Part shown: positions 48,374-60,024 of the stretch, piece by piece | Layout of the letters: every line of letters starts with the position of its first letter | How positions within the stretch are numbered: the stretch's first letter is position 1 | Source: Rhyzopertha dominica | Lineage: Eukaryota > Arthropoda > Insecta > Coleoptera > Bostrichidae | Assembly (NCBI GenBank): GCA_025024175.1 | Contig: QCXZ01000001.1 | Span: 27,584,942 to 27,648,941, forward strand | Reading direction: 5' to 3' | DNA: 64,000 nucleotides | Position numbers and translations under genes: made by a program | The notes under the pieces: model-generated | Databases searched by the model: none | The model's input: the letters and a program-made list of their open reading frames with translations, nothing else | Told to the model about the DNA's origin: nothing

Positions 48374-48416
48374 TTGTACTGACGATGGCTAGCATTTAGC
48401 CGAAAGCGCTATACAA
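48374..48416 (+). ncRNA. Hammerhead ribozyme motif (right arm)
   Basis: Catalytic core CUGACGA (48379-48385, fits CUGANGA), then stem II GGCTA/TAGCC (48387-48391 with 48397-48401) closed by GCATT, then GAAA (48402-48405). Stem III is AGC/GCT with no loop (48405-48410). The cleavage triplet CTA is at 48409-48411, which satisfies NUH. Stem I is open: TTGTA (48374-48378) pairs perfectly with TACAA (48412-48416). One T (48386) bulges between the core and stem II, which departs from consensus and may weaken activity. A loopless palindromic stem III cannot close as a monomer hairpin and is the arrangement seen in dimer-acting hammerheads of mobile elements. Activity is inferred, not shown. Confidence 0.7.
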
Positions 48417-48479
48417 TTGAAAAATAAAGTGGAAGTTCACATTAAGAATATTTTCTTTTGAAGAATTATTTTCTATTCC

Positions 48480-49480
48480 GTCTAGGAAGAGCGCCTACTG
48501 GTATCCTAATTGATCCATGTCTTTCTTTAATGTTGCCTATTATTAATAGCAAATAATTCATCCCTATTCTCCATGTTCATTGTGTACACTTAATTTTTAA
48601 CCCGTCCCTTAGACAATAGTCTAGTGGTGTGAGATCCTGAGATCTTGCAGAGCAATTACTAAGATTACCGCGATCAATCCAACGCATCATCTAGAAGTCC
48701 TTTTACTTCGTTTTGTAAAACCTTTAAGTAATAATCTCCAAAATGAAAAAGATAAATATATAACACTTATACTGAAAATTAAATTAAAGCTGTTTAGATG
48801 AATGTTGCTTCATCCGTAAACAGCATACGCGATACAACACCATAATTATTATTTACCGACCTACAAAATTCCAAACGGCTAGCATAATCTTCCGGTTGAA
48901 AGTACTTTCTGTACTTCTGTAAATGATTTGGAATAATCTATGTTTTTAAATTGTTTTTATTACTTTTTTTGTGAATTACCCAAATATTGGGTACCAATTC
49001 TTTAGCAGCTGGTTGTTGCATCTTATTCTATTAGTTGCAGGATATTATCAGCCTCTTTTTTTGTCCACTACCTCGTTCGTTTAGCACTAGAAAGACAACC
49101 GGCCTAGCAAAATTTACTGAAAACTATAATAAATACATTTCTGTTAGAATATTTCTGTTGACGATAGTCAATAACAGCAGTTGTAGCATTTCCATGACTA
49201 AATACTTTAATCATACAAACTTGACTATAAATGATCACTCACTACCAGAATAAGCTAAACTATAATGGAAAATCCAAACCACAATGATTTAGAAAGTCTA
49301 GATACATATTTCAGCATCTAAGCTGCCATCTTCAGTAGAAGTTATTGTAAGCGACTTCTTGAAATGTCTGATAAAATTAACCGGATGTTGTTCTCCCCAC
49401 CAAATTTTAGTAAAAGTAGATTTTTTATGAAATGGCACTTACAAATACAAAAAAGCTATAAGCTATCGTAATTTAGATTT
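48480..49480. other. AT-rich sequence, no supported gene
   Basis: No domain; a 72-codon plus ORF at 49035-49253 shows nothing recognisable. Confidence 0.4.
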
Positions 49481-49484
49481 TTGT

Positions 49485-49656
49485 AATAAACATCTACTGC
49501 TGCTCTGGTCAATCCACTCAGACCCTACGACTTGTTGGGGCACCTCAGGTAAGGATACCAAAGCAGCCTGCCGCCTTAACCGCAACGAGCGAAATAGATG
49601 TGAGAGCTAAGGCCAATCTAGGCTGAACACTGCATTGACCAGAACAAATGTTTATT
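49485..49656. mobile_element. Possible 172-bp inverted-repeat element
   Basis: AATAAACATCTACTGCTGCTCTGGTCAAT-like left end and its partner ATTGACCAGAACAAATGTTTATT at the right (49634-49656) are inverted with gaps. The interior is GC-richer than its surroundings. Short and imperfect, so tentative. Confidence 0.35.
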
Positions 49657-49906
49657 AATTTATTATACGTCACTCACGGAGAGCTTATCCGGTGCTAGGT
49701 CGCAAGTGGTTAGCATGGTTGTAACCACGGTAGTAGATAGAGAGGTATACGCACGACCGTATGGTAACTATACAACTGCGGCCCAGATTCGTAGTCAGTG
49801 TGGGAGAGAGAGGTCTAGTAAGAGATGCAATATAGTGGTAAAAGCGCACACCAGTGACATGCATAAACATACATTCGGTGTGGTATTTGTGTGAAGTTTT
49901 TTGAAA

Positions 49907-50285
49907 TAACAAAAATGGGAAAGTATTATATAGTGCCGAACTGTAACAGTAATTCTTTCGATAGAGCTTTATGTGCAAAAAAAAATTTAAATCGTCGAAA
50001 TGCTCCACATGTAAGGATCATCTTTATCGAACAAATGTTTCTGATACAGCTGGTCCTTCATCTAGACTTACTATTTTAAAATCCAGAAGACGGCTAAGTC
50101 ATCCAAATCAAATCATTTCACAGTTCAAAAAAATATTTTAACCAAACATATTCACAGTGTTGTTTTTGACAATGTAGTGGATGAATTGTTTTCAAACACA
50201 TATTCTATTTCGTTTCCTTGTAAAGAACACGAAGCAGAAGTACTTTCAAAATTTTGTTTATTATTATATTATAATGTGAATTAAA
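49907..50285 (+). pseudogene. THAP-type transposase remnant: start joined to tail
   Basis: From the ATG at 49907 the frame reads MGKYYIVPNCNSNSF, which resembles the beginning of THAP fingers (M-x-x-x-C-x-V-P-x-C) with the first Cys replaced by Tyr. After a frame change near 50050 the sequence reads TKHIHSVVFDNVVDELF and FPCKEHEAEVLSKFCLL to a stop at about 50283. That resembles the C-terminal end of P-element-like transposases, where a C-x-x-H is followed by a helical tail. The whole catalytic middle is missing, the classic layout of an internally deleted P derivative. The assignment rests on weak motifs plus the 8-bp target duplication of the host element. Confidence 0.4.
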
Positions 50286-50516
50286 TAAGCACAATGACAG
50301 AGATACTGATAAATCAAGTGCAAGAAAGAAGAAGGAACATAACTTAGTTTTTTTTTTATTTTTAGATCGCCTTGTATGTGTATTTTTAATAAACGTTGAC
50401 TGCAGAAGCACCACTTATTTCCTAACACTCTTATTTGACATACTTCTGAAGCTTAGTGTGAAATAAGTATTACCCTCATAATATAAGAAATATACAGAGT
50501 AGTCGTATTTCTGCAC

Positions 50517-51431
50517 TTAAGAGGGGCATTTACTTGGAGCGATCGGGCAAAATGTAAACTATGCAACCAGTGTTACCAGCGGGACATGAGACGTAAGAGG
50601 GTAGCCGATAGGTTGAAATTACGCAAAGATCAGACGGGCTAAACTAATATTCGAAAAATTGCTGACTGTCGCGTGTGCATAAAAAAGTAAGCATGATATT
50701 AGTAACTTACTATGATATTATACCAGGTTATTCAAAATATGGAATAACCCATTTATTTCTGTAAATATGAACTATATAACATTTCATTCTAACTACATGT
50801 CGACTATGATTTCTAGAGGAACTTTTATAACAATTTTCATTCCGCCTCCCTATTGCTTCGGCAGACAGTAAACTAATGTGAAAGAGCTTTTAACATTAAA
50901 CTTGTCACGTGTATTTAGACAAACAATCTTAGAAATCCAGTCATATCGGAATAAATCGTATACCGCTCGATCATTCCCGATGGGTTTGTATCTTAGCCTC
51001 ACTGTTCTCTGGATACCACGCGACGGATCTGGTGGGGATGGGCATCCGCATTCCGCTCTCTTGACGGACTCGTGCGAAAGGGTTTGCGGTTTTAGATTTT
51101 TTGAATGTTTTTACTTATTTATCGTGCTCATGTTTTTGGTAGTGTACAAAGAAATGTGTAGCTACAACGTGGAGTTCGAATTTTTCGTTTATGTGCCTTA
51201 GTTTTCGAAAAATAGCTCGCCAAAAATACGCATTTTTAAGCAAAATATAACAACAAATATTTACATTACCGTACCAAATTCAGAAAAAACTCGAACTCTA
51301 CGTTGTAGCTACATCTTTGGTCATTGCCATGTCGAAATTTAACTTCGAAAAAGTTTCGAATAACTCGGTAAAATGTAAAACGGTAGGTGCTTAAAATGAC
51401 CCGATTTGCTCTAGGTAAACGCCCCTCTTAA
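50517..51431. mobile_element. TTAA-bounded MITE, 915 bp, inserted in the P-like element
   Basis: Inverted ends TTAAGAGGGGCATTTACTTG and, at the right, the complement of TTAAGAGGGGCGTTTACCTA, similar over about 40 bp. TTAA is at both borders (50517-50520, 51428-51431). A second inverted pair lies inside: TGTAGCTACAACGTGGAGTTC near 51157 and its partner near 51290-51312. TTAA target sites are the hallmark of piggyBac-type insertion, but the ends do not show the usual CCC start, so the superfamily is open. A 107-codon ORF at 50878-51201 has no recognisable domain. Confidence 0.7.
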
Positions 51432-52180
51432 TTTTACTTCCACATCCAACGGATGGGAAGTATTGTATCGCGACAGAAATGCTCGAAAACGTTCAAAAAC
51501 AAAATTTGAGCAAAAATTTCGTGTATGTCTGTCTGTCTGTGGACGCGATAACTTTCGAAAGACAACATAGGAACTTGAAATTTGGCATACATAAAATCTC
51601 AACTACCCAAAGCAACATGTTGTTTTTGGGGTGAGTAGGGTATAGGGTCCCCTTCCCTAAAATTGTGGGGTAACTACCCTTTTTGCAAATTTTTATCTTT
51701 TACCTTTTAGTATGTGATTATTAGTCCCTATTTTCGGTGCAGCAAAACGGTCATTTAAAAAAAACTGTTTTTCCCGAATATCTCAGAAAATACTTAATAT
51801 ATTCACATATGAAAATACCATCCGATAAGAAATAAAATTTCTCACAAAAAGTGTTTAAAAAATGTTTCCAAAATTTTGACATTTTTGAAATATTTCCATA
51901 AAATGAATTTTGGACCCTGTCCACACAATTTTTTTAAAATTTTGCTATTATATCGAAAATTAAATTTCTGATCGAAAAGTAATCTTGCAATTGCTTTGTT
52001 TAGTTAATAATTTACGAGTTATTTAAAATAAATCGATTTTTGCTAATATCACGAGAACCGTTTGTCGTAGAAAAAATGTCTAGAGATAAAAAAATGCTCA
52101 AAACCTCATTATTGATGGTATAATATAAGACATTTTAACAACTTGATCTGGACGTATTGATTCAATTTGCAGCGGATTTT
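51432..52180. repeat. Interspersed repeat, including module copy 2 (51703-52180)
   Basis: Follows the MITE border directly. The first 270 bp contain GTATTGTATCGCGACAG, a GTCTGTCTGTCTGTGGACGCG run and GTGAGTAGGGTATAGGG. The rest (51703-52180) matches 23849-24360 in the same orientation. No convincing protein. Confidence 0.65.
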
Positions 52181-52439
52181 CATTACCTGACGCAAATCTG
52201 TTCTAAAATTGTGGCACAAGTAATAACATCAGAATCTTATCATTTCCACACTTTTTCAAAGATAAATGAACCATCTATATTCGCTTAGGTAATTTTGGGA
52301 ATCACACACACGGCGTGCTATGTAAAGTAGCCTTATGCAAAGCGGATTCCCACTATTCTCTATCTCTCTCTAACGTGACTGGCTACGAAATCGGCCCGCT
52401 ATACACGGCGTCGTGTATCTACTACCGTGGTTATAACTC

Positions 52440-55400
52440 ATCTAGTAAGCAGTGTTCCGCCTATATGGCGCTGAGCGCCTAAGCCGTCACTTACAGTAGA
52501 TTTTTGTATTTGTAATTTTGTAACTACGACCAACTCATAAATTCGTCGATTTGTAAAAATTACTTTTGGAATATCTAAAAGCTAATTGACTTAAATTCAA
52601 TAGGTAATAATGTTTTGTATCGATCATATCTGTAAAATATGAAAATCATATAGTGTGGTAGTATAGTAGATGTATAGTATTCTTTCAACGGTTCCAGCTT
52701 TGACTTCAAATATAAATAATTCCAAAGAGTAAAAATATCATACATCAGCATGTACATCGGAATCAAATTCAATTTCTTACATTATTGTGTAGAGGCATAT
52801 GTTTGTTTCAATTCTACGGAGTCCGTACATCATTAAGAGAATCGAAACTAAATCAATATACAAGAATTGTTTTCTTGTTTATGACGCTAATTTATCCATA
52901 CGTTTTATGCCTTCTCCTGAATCATTCCTAAACGTGTAAACAAAAGAGTTTATTTGAATCTTGCTAGATGTATGAACGTTTCGTCAAACATTTGATTTAT
53001 GAACTTGCAGACCTTAGAGTTGTTATAACTTAGACTCCGTATTTTATACACCGACGATAATGCCTAAATCAAAAACTTTTGCAACAATCGCTAACCGTGA
53101 CAATGCAAGCAAGGTCCTCTACACAATCGATTAGCTGTTCCCCATGCCCTAGGTGTGATCTCGCCTCTATTATTAGACTTTTGATTGTCACCGGTGGTTA
53201 GTGCATATGTGTGCAGTTTTCAATGTCAAACTTGATTCACGGTCCCTTTTTGTTCAGCTGTTGACATATATTTAAACACCGGCATTATTCGCATACCCAT
53301 ACGACAGACAGGATGCAGCGCACATGCTGGCTCTTCATGGGTTGATCGCACTCAAACTCTTTGGAACATAGTTTTTTGTTAGTCATCCTGAGTTAACAAC
53401 CTGCTTTCAAGTACGCTAATAATTTTGCACTTTATTAATTACAGAATAATATACGATCTATTCTCATTGTGGAGGCTGTTCTAGACCAAGAGGTCAAATA
53501 GATCGATCCAGAGCCTTAAAGATTCCTGGAGCTATAAAATATTTGCGCCCTTAGGGCCCTTGTTAGAGGCAAGTTGGGTTGTGTATAGTTATAGAAAAAA
53601 AACTTGTAGGACAGGACTATTAAGAACACTTTGCGATGGCTGGGGGGATCCTGCATTCTCAAACACGAGTGGATGCTCTCTAAGTACCAGTTACTATTAT
53701 AGATTGAATGTGCACGAGTTGTAACTAAATTGAATTGCTCACAATTACTAGTGGCTTCACCAGTCATAGGTGCGCCGAATTTAAAATTTCGTTATTCAGT
53801 ACAGTACATTTAATTTGGCATTTGCAGTTTATTTGGAGGATATACTTTCACACTTCCCGATATCGCAAATCTAGTTGCGGTTGATCCTGCCATAGAAGGG
53901 CTTTGAAGATGTTCATGATGAAACATGTGCTATCATTACTAGAGTTTCAGCTCTTTGCCGTTCATTTAAACGTATTATTGTCATAATAATTAAAAAATTA
54001 TGTTCTATTGACCAGAAATTACGGACATTGGAAAAAGCTCAGACGGGGATTTATGTTTGAGTTTAGTAGTTTAAATTTAATTGAAATTTCGGAGTAAAGT
54101 ATTACTTTTTCTGTCACAAACATATTGAGTTGCGGTTTGAAAAATTTGCCTTTGCAATATTATCTGGAACAATCTACCAAATGGTGTAAAAATAAAAAGG
54201 TAAATGACATATTTTCAGATTTTTAAAAACAAAAGTTGAATAATGAAACACTTTTACACAAATAAGACAAAAACGTCAAAACTGCTTTTATACATTACTT
54301 GATACTGAAAAATATATAAAACTGAATTTTACTAGACGTCAAATATAATATATTGTGTTATTAAAAAAGCGACTTTTTATTTAAACGAATAAAATCGATC
54401 TGTTTATTATATGGCTCTACTAATTTGTTCGGTAACTTGATTACCTTTCAAACTGTATACTGTATAGGGTGAGTTTTTTCGATCTTTACCATTAGGATCT
54501 CGGANACTAACTGAGATAGAAAGAAGGACAGACTTGCAGTCTTGTGGGCCTAATTTAAATAATGCATCATTATGGATTTTCAAAAAAAGTTCATGGTTTA
54601 CTAGATTGTACGGTCATTTTCGAGAGATAATATATATTCACCTTTTTAATGCAAAGGGAAAAGCTGCATTTTTTTCAAGCTTAATGTGCATATTTATAAA
54701 AATGTAATGGTTATGGCCAATTAAATGTCAATCCGCCAATCCTTCGTGTTTTAATATTTAGTTCAATAGAGTAGTTTTTGAATCATTCAAACTTGGAACA
54801 GGCAACATCGTCGAGCCTTCCTTACTAACATTTGATAAATTGTATGATGCGACTTCAGTAAACCAATAAAGGACACTTCAAAGCATTTTGGCCATACAAA
54901 TTACTGTATCACAAACTTTACATGCTGGTGAGTGTCAACATCTCTTGGTCCGCATATTTCTTTATGGATCTTTAATTGTTGGATGTTATATCAGTTTCCT
55001 CCAGAACGATATCTTGGATGAACTGAATTTAGAATTATTTGAATTAAGTTTTTACTAACTACTACTAACTAAAAAATGGCCAGTTCTATGACCTCATTGA
55101 TCTCCCGATCTTACGGTTTTACATTTTTTATATTAGAACCAATTAAAAACAAAGTTGACTGCTTAAGCTATGAAAGAGGGGATGACCTTAACGAAGTCGT
55201 TGAAAAAGCTTTTTAGGGAATCGGTAGGTGTTTATTAGAAAAATTTTACTCCCTATTTTAAAACAATGCAATACATGCACTGATAATGATGGTGGTCTTT
55301 CTCAATATTATTTGTAATTAATTATTATCTACCTTGTCTTCGCTTTTAAATATGTAGTACTTCGTTACAGAAATATAATTTAATCAATTTGAAACCATAG

Positions 55401-58030
55401 GCAACCATGGTTTGTATTTCACAAAAGGTAAGTTTATGTCATATCTTGAAATTACAGTTTACTTGCAAAATTGAATCACATTATCTGATTGGGGGCATCG
55501 TTTTCTATAGCTTTTAGGCTTGCAAAACTACAAATCTTTTCTCATTTAACCTTCCTTCTATCTCCGCTAGTTTCCAAAATCGCCGTGATAAACTCAGGAA
55601 AAAAGTCGTGATGTAGTACGTCTATTTGACTTTATTTATTTTATTTAAAACAACTTAATGGAATACAACACTGCAATAACCAGGCTCGTTTACAGCGAAT
55701 AATTTTTTAAAATATTCTCCAAAACAACTTAAATAGAATACCCGATGAGGGTTGCAAAGCAGCTGGCAATGTTCAAAATTTCCCCAACTCTCCAAAAGTC
55801 ATTAGGAAGCAGTAATTATGTGTTTTTTGTATATTTTTAGAACACCCCGGGGTTAAGCTAAGAAACAGAATGGAAATCCAAGGTGATAAATAAAACGGAA
55901 ATTGATATAACCTCTTATCGCTTTAGGAAATCTAGCAGGCTTACTTTGTTAATTAACGCAGCTTTCTCTTGTGCGTTATTAGTAATACTGATTAATGAAA
56001 CAATAACCTAAAGGCTGGCGAAGCAATATAGTGAATAGATCCTAATTATAAAGATATGTTTTGATTTATACTGATGAGGTTCAGAATAAAAGTGCTTTAA
56101 CCAGTCTCATAAAGGCAATAGTGGTAAAACAAACCAATAAACAGTGAATAATAGTGTACTGAGAGCACACACAGTATTCGAGGTAAGGCTAAAATCTCTA
56201 CACGTCAGAATTGTAGACCATACTAAAGAATTAAATTTTTTTGACGTGACGTTTTTGTGTCTCGAGTGGTTCGAACTGCGAATATACTACGCGTCAAAGG
56301 AACAATTTCTATGCACCATGTGTTAGAATTAATGTTGCACATAATTCACCAAATTATCTAGGGTAAAGAGGTTTTAATAAATTGCCCAACAGCCTAAAGA
56401 TTTCAGTGGAATTAAAGGACTTTTTGCTTCTAGTCATTGCAGCACTTTTTCGTCTCATAATAGGTATTTTTAACATGTTTATACTTATTGCTTTTTTGTG
56501 TAAAATGTAGGTAATAATTATCATGAGAATAAAGTGTTTATTATTTATTAAGCAACGCTCCTAAGGTTTATTACATATAAACTTCGTAATTAGTGCAGAA
56601 TCGTTCAAAATGTTTTCGCGAGGTCAGCTGCACCTAAATTGGGGTTATGTTACATCCTTTCCAAGATGCTGGGAAGGGCTATTGAACCCTTGCACTACAA
56701 GCTCACAGCGCATGATTTGCACCCCTCTTCCCCATTGATGAGTGATGGGTACTCTGGATTGTTCCTGAATTCACCCCGTCATAGGGGCGATATCGTATTC
56801 ATATTCAAATTTCACCATACGTCCGAGATTCAGGAAAAATCGTTCAAAATATTGCTTCCTGTCAACCGCACGCGATCGCCTACTCCCGAAAGGGGAGGGC
56901 ATTGCCTAGCAACCAGGGGTAGTGACAGATGACAGATCAAAATTATTTCAAAAGAAATCCCAGCTTTTCCCAAGAGTGGTTACTTATAATCTGACTACAG
57001 CAAGGAGGAATCATTAACCTAGTTCTAGCTTGGCGGGGGGTGAGACGGACTAACCTCGATTGGGGTTGGTCCAGGGGATGCTGCTTTGGAAGGCCACCCT
57101 TCGCGCTGTCGTCAGTCCACCGCGTGTGAATCCACGTGCAACACCAAAAACTACACCCACTACACAACACAGATCAGAAAGCACTGGGGGAACAGCCGGT
57201 AGCAGCTTGCCATGAAATTCAAAGCCCGCTCGATCGGCCACGGTGTGCGCACACCACCAGTGCGCAGTCTTCTGTTTACAGGGCACCCTGCGTCGCCTTC
57301 CTTGCTTGCGCCGTGGCGTCAGGCGTCGCGGCGCGCAGCGCTGCACCCGACTGATTGCAAAGATGCAATTTTTATCTAGCCACCCTTTTCGCATAGGGAG
57401 TGCACGACTCGAGCTTTGATAGGATTAGTATCTGGTTATTGGATGTTATTATTATTCCGAGGGTCCGTGGCCAAGAGTATTTGAACGAGTTGGGATTTTA
57501 TGGCCAGGATTTTTAGTGGTTTATTAAAGAATTTATATCGAAATTGTGGTTACAAAGTCGGTTTTATTGAATGTGCATTAAGATAGCTGAAACTGCATTT
57601 AAGATACGTTAGCATCCTTTAAATGGATCTTCCTGGTTTATTGGACATAAAATCTGGAGTGCTGAGCTTAAATATTTTTAAACGGTTTATTTATGGGTTT
57701 TGTATTGGCCATATAGGAAATGGCTGTGTTTGGTGGTCCGCTATTAAATTACCCTCTTGAATGTAAACATTTGTTATTGTACCAAACCTTATGTGGACAT
57801 CTGCTGTTTCCTTCCCCGTGGCGCTTTCCATATTTTTTATCCTGTATCGGTATTTGGGAAAGACAGATTATTTAAATGTTGGAGGGTGTAGGTTGTTAAG
57901 TAGATACTGTACCTACATACATAATACATGTACATAATAAAAAGCTAGCGCATAAACCTTACAAAGACACCGGTAATGCGGAGGACTATATCCTGCTCTG
58001 TTCATTAAGGAGATCCAGTAAGGTTGCTGT
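52440..58030. other. 5.6 kb without a recognisable gene
   Basis: Long AT-rich interval with short ORFs (83 codons at 53516-53767 minus; 97 codons at 56639-56932 plus). A distinctly GC- and CpG-rich block at 57000-57360 is open on the minus strand for 114 codons (57050-57394, Arg-rich) and on the plus strand for 72. I recognise no domain; a host promoter or first exon is possible but unsupported. Confidence 0.4.
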
Positions 58031-58392
58031 GGGAAAAAGTAAAATTAGAAATTAGCGAATTGCAATTTTTTCTCAATTCTTTCGAGTAAAAAGCATGAAA
58101 AAAATGTTTCTTATAATTACCAGATGAACAGCCGATTTTGTCAGAACATGCCCTGTATACTCCTCTATACTCAAGAATTTCTTCGATTTGTTTAAGTGGT
58201 GCAACAATATCAAAAAAATGAAAAAGAATCTTTTGCCATCTTGCGGTTAAACAATATTTTTTATGGAAAATTAAGAACTACATTATTTAAAAACAATTTT
58301 ATATCATTTTACTGCAAAGTGGTTGCGTAAAAATCATTAGAGGGTGTATAATTTTAAAATTATATTATTAGAAACTATATAATTTTAAAATA

Positions 58393-59668
58393 CTGAGGGG
58401 GACCGGAAAATAATGTCGTTTCTGCGCATGTCAATACTTAAGTGTCATTTGTCAGCTCATTGTTTGATTCAGAGGCATCCCAAAGACATTGTGAGGTTAT
58501 AGTGACTTCTTTACTTATAGACAATTAAATTATAATTTGTTTTTGTAAGTTTGGGTAAAATGAACAACCAAATACCAAAAGAGGAACACATTCGGCATTG
58601 CCTACTCTTTGAGTTTCGCAAGGGAAGTAACGCAACAGTTGCTACAAAAAACATTTGCAATGTTTATCCAGATGCATTGGACATTCGTAAATGCCAAAGG
58701 TGGTTTTCCAAGTTCAAATCGGGTAATTTTGATCTTTCCGACTCGTGTCGATCAGGAAGACCATCAACCTTAGACAACGACGTGCTAAGGGCAGAAGTGG
58801 AAGCAAATACGTGTCAGACGATCGAGGAATTGTCAAACAGTTTTAACCAACCTTGGTCGACTATCCAAGAACATTTGAAGCAGATTGGGAAAGTAAGCAG
58901 AGCAGGTGTATGGGTCCCGCATAATTTGTCTGAACAGAACAAGACTAACCGATCAATCGCACGCAACTTATTGCTTCATCGACACAACACAGAAGAGTTT
59001 TTTGATTGGTTGATCACAGGAGATGAAAATGGGTCTTGTATGATAACCCAAAACCCAAAAGGCAGTGGCTCTCTCCAAATGAAATACCTCTGAGTACAGC
59101 TAAGCCAGGTTTACATCCCAAAAAAGCATTTTTGTGTGTTTGGTGGAGCATTCGCGGTATTGTTTATTTTGAATTGCTGAAACCTGGACAAACTGTTAAT
59201 GCAGACCTCTACAGCGAACAATTGCAGCGAGTCAATCAATCTTTAATTGAAAAGTGGCCAGCGATTGTCAACCGAAAGGGCGTCATTCTCCAACATGACA
59301 ATGCAAGACCGCACTGCGCAAGGCAAACCCTAGAAAAAATTAATGAATTGGAGTGGGAGATGCTGCCTCATCCACCATATTCGTCCGATGTTGCACCATC
59401 GGATTTCCAATTATTCCGAGCGCTGCAGCACTTTTTAAGTGACAAAACATTTGCAGATTTGGATAATATCCAAAATGCCATCTCTAGATATTTTGCCGAA
59501 AAAAACAATTAATTTTTATCGATCAGGGATTAAAAATTTACTCACTAGGTAGCAAAAGGTTATTGACAATGATGGGGAATACATCATTGATTAAAAATAA
59601 GGACTCGTTAAAAATGGATGTGTTTATATTTAGCGTAAGAAAACCACATTACTTTCCGGTCCCCCTAA
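58393..59668 (+). mobile_element. mariner element, 1276 bp, nearly complete
   Basis: Terminal inverted repeats with AGGGGGACCGGAAARTAATG cores at 58396-58415 and 59646-59666 (reversed), with TA at 58391-58392 and 59669-59670. The length is typical of mariner. It encodes one transposase with a few disabling changes. Confidence 0.9.
58560..59594 (+). pseudogene. mariner transposase, two frameshifts and one nonsense codon
   Basis: From ATG 58560 to TAA 59592-59594 is 1035 nt, matching the usual mariner transposase of about 345 residues. An N-terminal helix-turn-helix region (HIRHCLLFEF, WFSKFKSGNFDLSD, RSGRPS) is followed by WVPHNLSEQNK and the DD34D catalytic residues. The first D is in ITGDE, the second in LQHDNARPH and the third in SSDVAPSDF, with exactly 34 residues between the last two. 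Defects: a one-base loss at about 59028 (just after GDE); a frame change in the A-run at about 59500; and a TAG replacing a normally sense codon at about 59550. Everything else, including the VIDNDGEYI tail, is readable, so the copy died recently. Acts in the nucleus by cut-and-paste at TA. Confidence 0.92.
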
Positions 59669-60024
59669 TAGTTTCAAATTTTTTTTAAGAGTAATGTGCC
59701 TAGTTCTTAATTTTTGCTAAAAAATATTTTTTATACATTCTTTTTACCATAAAAGAAATATAATATTGTTTAAACGCATGATTACAGAAAAAAATACTGT
59801 TTAATTCTTTTTGTTCCACCCCTTCAAAGATCCTGAGTATAGAGGAGTATTTTCCGACAAAATTTTGTGAGTGAGGCTTTCCAAAAAAATGTTCAAATAG
59901 ATTTAAATTTTATTTTTATTGCTAAATGTTCGTCTGAAGATCATAAAAAAATATTTTTCGTGCCTTTTACTCGTAAGAATTAAGATATATTGCAATTCAC
60001 TAATTTTCAATTTTACTATTCAGA

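Larger units (their letters stand above)
48086..48479. mobile_element. Palindromic Penelope-type terminus insertion with 13-bp flanking repeats
   Basis: TATTTTCTATTCC occurs at 48086-48098 and 48467-48479, a likely 13-bp target duplication around a 368-bp insert. The insert has 47 bp of unique sequence and then a perfect inverted repeat: 48146-48291 and 48323-48468, 146 bp each, with no mismatch seen and a 31-bp spacer. Each arm contains a hammerhead-ribozyme motif. Hammerhead motifs in terminal repeats, and inverted terminal copies, are documented for Penelope-like elements, so I read this as a PLE end-fragment pair. No protein is encoded. Arm identity implies a recent event. Confidence 0.75.
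49726..52429. mobile_element. P-like (THAP) non-autonomous element with 8-bp target duplication, 2.7 kb
   Basis: Inverted terminal regions of about 120 bp begin CACGGTAGTAGATA on the left and end with its complement at 52429. Shared inner words include GTATACGC/GTATAGCGGG, GCGGCCCAGATTCGTAGTCAGT-like and GAGAGAGA blocks in mirrored order. Flanks are GTTGTAAC (49718-49725) and GTTATAAC (52430-52437), an 8-bp duplication with one mismatch, the size made by P and hAT elements. Inside are a short THAP-like start and a transposase-tail-like end (see next entry), a TTAA-bounded MITE and a dispersed repeat module. It cannot code for a working transposase. Confidence 0.65.
58037..60020. mobile_element. 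Foldback element split by a mariner insertion
   Basis: Left part 58037-58392 and right part 59671-60020 are inverted copies. Shared mirrored blocks are GTAAAATT-GAAATTAG-GAATTGCAAT, TTCGAGTAAAA-GCA-GAAAAA, ATTTTGTC-GAA, TACTCCTCTATACTCA, GGTTAAACAATATT and AATTAAGAACTA. Identity is moderate, so the host element is old. Without the 1276-bp mariner it would be about 710 bp and nearly all palindrome. Target duplication not determined. Confidence 0.7.

Noticed and set aside
57050..57394. 114-codon Arg-rich minus ORF as a coding exon
   Set aside because: Arg richness follows from high GC; both strands are open and no domain is visible.
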